A stretch of DNA of 24,964 nucleotides from Acidobacteriota bacterium (lineage in GTDB: Bacteria; Acidobacteriota; Terriglobia; Acidiferrales; UBA7541). Below are positions 21,730 to 24,964 of the stretch, piece by piece. The DNA is taken from contig JAGWRH010000321.1 of assembly GCA_028876695.1 (NCBI GenBank), positions 1 to 24,964 on the forward strand, in the 5' to 3' direction. The notes under the pieces are model-generated. The model did not search any database. It was given only the letters and a program-made list of their open reading frames with translations, and was not told the DNA's origin. Each line of letters opens with the position of its first letter. The first letter of the stretch is position 1. The position numbers were made by a program, and so were the translations under genes.

Positions 21730-22662
21730 ATGGCTAGTCCGGACGTCGAGGTCTACCCGACCGTTCCCGCTCAGCGCGTGGACAAAAACGGCATTAATGT
21801 CCGCGAGGACGTGCTTTATTCGGACGCAAAGGGACGCGAAAAGGCCAGGCTGCGCCGCCTAGCAGATGAGGTGCTGGAGGATTTTAACGACCTATTGCGC
21901 CGCGTACTCGAGCCTAACGAAGTTGTTTTCGGCGTTGCAACTGCGCAGGCGATGCCGGGCGTGACAGCCCAGTTCTTTGGCGGCGGATGGCATACATACT
22001 CTCTGCCGCGATCTGTACTCATTTTTACCGACCGTCGAGTCATCGTCCTTCGAGCGCGCAAACGCATGAGCGGCTGGATCTGGGACCGGGGAATCCGAAC
22101 GGCACGCTGGGGCGATTTGCAAAGCGTCAAGTCCGGGGGATTTTCCAGCCGAATCCTGACGCTGCAGTTTCGAAATGGACAAAAGCAGGCGTACTGGCGA
22201 TTCGGCCGGGGCGAATTGAAGAAGGCAGTAAGCTTGATTGACGTGCTTGGCCCTCACGGCTCTGGTGAACTGACGGCTGTCGGTGGGATGGTCTCTCTTT
22301 GCCCCGGATGTTTCGCGGTGCTTTCTCCGAGAGTGTATCAATGCTCTGGCTGCGGATTACAGTTCAAGGACGAAGGCAACCTACTTAGGCGAGGTTTACT
22401 CGTTCCGGGCGGAGCGACCTTCTATGTCGGCGCAACCGGCCTCGGTGCCATGCGCGCCCTCAGCGAATGTATCCTCGCTGCAGCCTGTGTGCTCATCGTG
22501 CTTCCTATCGTGTTTGCCGGCCCAGAACATCGAAACGTTGCCGGCGCCCTGCTGGGCGGTGGCTTCTTTCTTCTCTTGTTGGCCTTTGACAAGACCATCG
22601 CAATTGTTTTCTCGCGTCAGCAGGTACGCGACTTCTTGCCCGCCAAAACGAACCGCACGTGA
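21730..22662 (+). CDS. Unrecognised protein: PH-like domain, zinc ribbon, two membrane helices
   Basis: 310 aa, no family I can name. Residues about 60-170 look like a bacterial PH-type domain: alternating beta strands with SVLIFTDRRVIVLRAR, WGDLQSVKSGG and ILTLQFRNGQKQAYWRF. Residues about 195-215 contain a zinc ribbon, CPGC-N13-CSGC. Two hydrophobic helices follow (about 240-262 and 270-290), then a basic tail. The N-terminus is charged and probably helical. The start has GAGGTG at 21720-21725. Codon use is slightly less GC-biased than in neighbours. Twelve bp separate it from rlmN, so co-transcription is likely. A membrane-tethered regulator or lipid-binding protein is possible, but that is speculation. 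Confidence 0.8.
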   Translation: MASPDVEVYPTVPAQRVDKNGINVREDVLYSDAKGREKARLRRLADEVLEDFNDLLRRVLEPNEVVFGVATAQAMPGVTAQFFGGGWHTYSLPRSVLIFTDRRVIVLRARKRMSGWIWDRGIRTARWGDLQSVKSGGFSSRILTLQFRNGQKQAYWRFGRGELKKAVSLIDVLGPHGSGELTAVGGMVSLCPGCFAVLSPRVYQCSGCGLQFKDEGNLLRRGLLVPGGATFYVGATGLGAMRALSECILAAACVLIVLPIVFAGPEHRNVAGALLGGGFFLLLLAFDKTIAIVFSRQQVRDFLPAKTNRT

Positions 22663-22674
22663 CCGCGTGCTATT

Positions 22675-23814
22675 ATGAAATCCAAGATGTCGCCGCTGGA
22701 ATTCGCGAAGCCCGTAAGTCTGGTTGGTAAATCCGCGGCGGCACTGCGGGAATTCCTTGAGTCGCTCGGAGAGCCCGGCTATCGCGGCGCGCAGATCTAC
22801 CACGCAATTTATGCCGAGCGGAAGTTCGATTTCGCCGCGATGACGAATCTGCCTGCCGCCCTGCGGGAAAAGCTCGCAAGCGAGGGGACGATTGCGCTGC
22901 CGCGGATCGTGCGGCGGCATCTTTCGTCAGACGGCACGGTGCGCTACGTGCTGGCGCTTGAATCGAACGAAATGGCAAACCAGAGCGGCGGACGCGCGCG
23001 GCAGACGGCGAATATAGAAACCGTGTTCATGCCGGAAGAAAACCGGCAAACCATCTGCATTTCGACGCAGGCGGGCTGCGCCGTGGATTGCCAATTTTGC
23101 CTGACGGCCACGCTGGGGCTGGCGCGCAATTTGACCGCCGGCGAGATCGTCGGCGAAGTACTCGTGGCGCTGGATGACAATCGCGACCGGCTGAAGCCTC
23201 AGACCAATATCGTGCTGATGGGCCAGGGCGAGCCGATGCTGAATTACGACGCAGTACTGGCCGCGCTGCGCATTTTGCTCGATCAAAATGGCGTCGGCAT
23301 CGCTCCGCGGCACGCCGCGCTTTCGACCAGCGGCATTATTCCGGGAATCGAGCGGCTGGGGCAGGAAAAGGTCCGGCCGAACCTGGCGATTTCACTGAAC
23401 GCGTCGACCGACGAGCAACGCGACCGCATCATGCCGATCAATCGAAAATATCCGCTGGAAAAGCTTCTGGAGGCGTGCCGGAAATATCCTCTGCGGCCTC
23501 GCGAATGGCTGCTTTTCGAGTACGTCCTGCTCGGCGGTTTCAACGATTCTCCCGAAGATGCGCGGCGCGTGGTGCGGCTGCTCTCCGGCATTCGCGCCAA
23601 GGTGAATCTGATCCCCTGGAATCCCGGGGCGCTGCCGTTCAATCGGCCCGCACCGGAGCGCGTACAGGAATTCCAGAAGATCCTGATGGATAAAGGCGTG
23701 CTGGCATTCGTGCGCGAGTCGCGCGGTCAGGACGTGATGGCCGCGTGCGGGCAACTGGCGCTTTCGGAGGCGGCTGCAGCCGCACCGATTCAAGCAGCCG
23801 AGCAACGCGCTTGA
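22675..23814 (+). CDS. rlmN: Dual-specificity RNA methyltransferase RlmN
   Basis: Radical SAM enzyme that methylates C2 of A2503 in 23S rRNA and A37 in some tRNAs; 379 aa. The 4Fe-4S cysteines are CxxxCxxC at 135, 139 and 142 (GCAVDCQFC). The catalytic cysteines also match E. coli: Cys128 (seven before the cluster) and Cys358 in AACGQL, the methyl-carrying one. GQGEPMLNYD and SLNAST motifs are present. Before the cluster there is an insert of roughly 14 residues (about 98-112, NEMANQSGGRARQ) compared with standard RlmN. No clear ribosome binding site; an ATG at 22687 is an alternative start. The gene converges on the laccase-domain gene with 21 bp between, where GCGAAG/CTTCGC (23815-23834) makes a short stem. 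Confidence 0.96.
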   Translation: MKSKMSPLEFAKPVSLVGKSAAALREFLESLGEPGYRGAQIYHAIYAERKFDFAAMTNLPAALREKLASEGTIALPRIVRRHLSSDGTVRYVLALESNEMANQSGGRARQTANIETVFMPEENRQTICISTQAGCAVDCQFCLTATLGLARNLTAGEIVGEVLVALDDNRDRLKPQTNIVLMGQGEPMLNYDAVLAALRILLDQNGVGIAPRHAALSTSGIIPGIERLGQEKVRPNLAISLNASTDEQRDRIMPINRKYPLEKLLEACRKYPLRPREWLLFEYVLLGGFNDSPEDARRVVRLLSGIRAKVNLIPWNPGALPFNRPAPERVQEFQKILMDKGVLAFVRESRGQDVMAACGQLALSEAAAAAPIQAAEQRA

Positions 23815-23835
23815 GCGAAGACCGAGCCCTTCGCG

Positions 23836-24855
23836 CTATCGAATGCCGATGGCGGCCATCATTCGTCCTGTGGGGCGGCCTGTAGAGCCTTCGCGGCGAT
23901 AACTGAAAAAAAGATCGGTACGGCAGGCGGTGCAGTAATTCGCCGCGAAAATCCGCGCTTCAGCGACGCCGGCTTCGGCGAGAATCGCGCGGTTTGCGGC
24001 AATCAGATCAAGCTTCGCTTGGAGCGGCGGAGGCGCGTGCCCGGGCGGCATCATGGTGAGCCATGGCAGCCAGTTGGGATCGTTTTCGCCGGAAGCAAGC
24101 GCATCGAACGGGCCATCGAACCACTCGCGGGCACGCGCAAACTGCGCATGGAATTCGCGCGCCACGTCTTCGCCCACTTCGTAACAACAACGGCCGATAC
24201 CCGGGCCCAGCGCGGCGATCACATCCTCCGGGCGCGTGCCGAATTCCATCTGCATACGGCCCAGGGTTTTCGCCGCGATGCGGCGCAACGTGCCGCGCCA
24301 TCCGGCGTGAATCGCGGCGACGGCGCGAAGGCGCGTATCGGCGAGCAGAATGGGGATGCAGTCGGCGGTTTGCGCGGCGAGCAGGAATCCCGGCTCGCGA
24401 GAGTAGAGGGCGTCGCCTCGCGGCGGATCTTCGGAACGCGCAAACAGCGCGTCCACGCGGTGGGGAAGATCGGAGTGAATCTGGCGCAGCGTGACGGGCC
24501 GCAGCGTATCTGCGCGAATCGCGCGGAAGAACGTGACGCGATTTTGCGTCACGCGGTCCCGGCGATCCCAATCGGCAAAGCCAAGGTTCAGGACGCGTTC
24601 CGGCGCGTCCTTCGCGACGCGCGCTTTCCCGGATGGCTCGCGGCGAACCGCTCGATCGAGCTCGCTCACGCCGCCTGCGCGCGTGCTGAATCCGTGGACC
24701 AGCCAGTCGAGTTTCGCGAGCGGCGCGGCTTCTAGGATTCGCAACGAACCCGCGCGGCGAAGGTTCCATCCGTTTTTGGCAACGCGCTGTGCTGAGCCGC
24801 TCCGCTTTCGTACGCGAGCCGCGATTTTTCGTGCGCTGCTCTTCGGACCAGTCAT
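23836..24855 (-). CDS. Laccase-domain protein, YfiH/PgeF-type purine nucleoside enzyme
   Basis: Cytoplasmic protein of the DUF152/YfiH/LACC1 family, 339 aa as drawn. Members were first called multicopper polyphenol oxidases and are now known as adenosine phosphorylase/deaminase-type enzymes or peptidoglycan-editing factors. The zinc site is present: His127 in LRQIHSD, Cys166 in TADCIPIL and His183 in IHAGWRGT. GPGIGRCCYEVG and the C-terminal NYCTACRTDLFFSYRREG also fit. The start is uncertain: ATG 24855 is used, leaving a basic N-terminal tail of about 45 residues before the conserved LDWLVHGFSTRAGGVS. ATG 24933 is also in frame. There is no clear ribosome binding site for either. Confidence 0.92.
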   Translation of the reverse strand: MTGPKSSARKIAARVRKRSGSAQRVAKNGWNLRRAGSLRILEAAPLAKLDWLVHGFSTRAGGVSELDRAVRREPSGKARVAKDAPERVLNLGFADWDRRDRVTQNRVTFFRAIRADTLRPVTLRQIHSDLPHRVDALFARSEDPPRGDALYSREPGFLLAAQTADCIPILLADTRLRAVAAIHAGWRGTLRRIAAKTLGRMQMEFGTRPEDVIAALGPGIGRCCYEVGEDVAREFHAQFARAREWFDGPFDALASGENDPNWLPWLTMMPPGHAPPPLQAKLDLIAANRAILAEAGVAEARIFAANYCTACRTDLFFSYRREGSTGRPTGRMMAAIGIR

Positions 24856-24952
24856 ATCGTGAACATGATGACATTGTTCGCGAGCGGAGTCGAAGCGAGA
24901 TCGCCGTGGTCGCGGCGCAACTCGGAATGGCAATTCCGGCGGAATCGTCGGG

Positions 24953-24958
24953 TATAAT
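24953..24958 (+). promoter_or_regulatory. Consensus -10 hexamer at window edge
   Basis: A perfect TATAAT six bases before the window end, reading rightward. No -35 match lies at 16-18 bp upstream. It may belong to a gene beyond the window that is divergent from the laccase-domain gene. Confidence 0.25.
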
Positions 24959-24964
24959 CGCGCG

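Noticed and set aside
1..24964. Search by eye for CRISPR arrays, tRNA genes, rRNA, transposase genes and attachment sites
   Set aside because: No regularly spaced direct repeats, no cloverleaf with a T-arm motif, and no transposase or integrase motif were recognised in any frame.

Overview
The window is high-GC bacterial chromosome carrying about 19 well-supported protein genes. No rRNA, tRNA, CRISPR array or insertion sequence was seen. Gene content, GC-rich coding with frequent GTG/TTG starts, and the rpsA-HU, EF-P and DUF962 neighbourhoods would suit a soil heterotroph such as an Acidobacteriota member. That assignment is inference from style, not a measured placement.

Left part (1-10 kb): a protocatechuate (beta-ketoadipate) catabolic region. 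pobA (4-hydroxybenzoate to protocatechuate) is divergent from an MFS transporter. A two-gene ABC-2 exporter (minus strand) is divergent from a benzoylformate-decarboxylase-like ThDP enzyme (plus strand). The minus-strand operon pcaH-pcaG-pcaB-pcaD encodes ring cleavage, cycloisomerisation and enol-lactone hydrolysis. pcaC, pcaIJ, pcaF and a dedicated regulator are not in the window, so the pathway here is incomplete.

Middle part (10-16.6 kb): informational and housekeeping genes. rpsA (six S1 domains plus a long acidic N-terminal extension), an HU-family protein and a HIT hydrolase/phosphorylase run on the minus strand directly into pcaH, with only 49 bp between HIT and pcaH. A strong sigma70-type promoter and two hairpins precede rpsA. 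On the plus strand are a saccharopine-dehydrogenase-like oxidoreductase and efp. efp has a near-consensus promoter and a structured leader holding a short ORF with a Pro-Pro-Gly motif that ends on the efp start codon (ATGA). purB is convergent with efp, and a 10-bp perfect hairpin lies between them.

Right part (16.6-25 kb): a roughly 330-bp non-coding stretch with strong inverted repeats and a possible small membrane protein, then an MBL-fold hydrolase, a DUF962/Mpo1-like membrane protein, a secreted amidohydrolase, an M16 peptidase, an unrecognised protein with a PH-like part, a zinc ribbon and two membrane helices, rlmN, and a laccase-domain (YfiH-type) protein.

The observation most worth following is the efp leader: a PPG-containing upstream ORF coupled to the gene for the factor that relieves PPG stalling, whose own tip-loop residue is Asn instead of the usual Lys or Arg.
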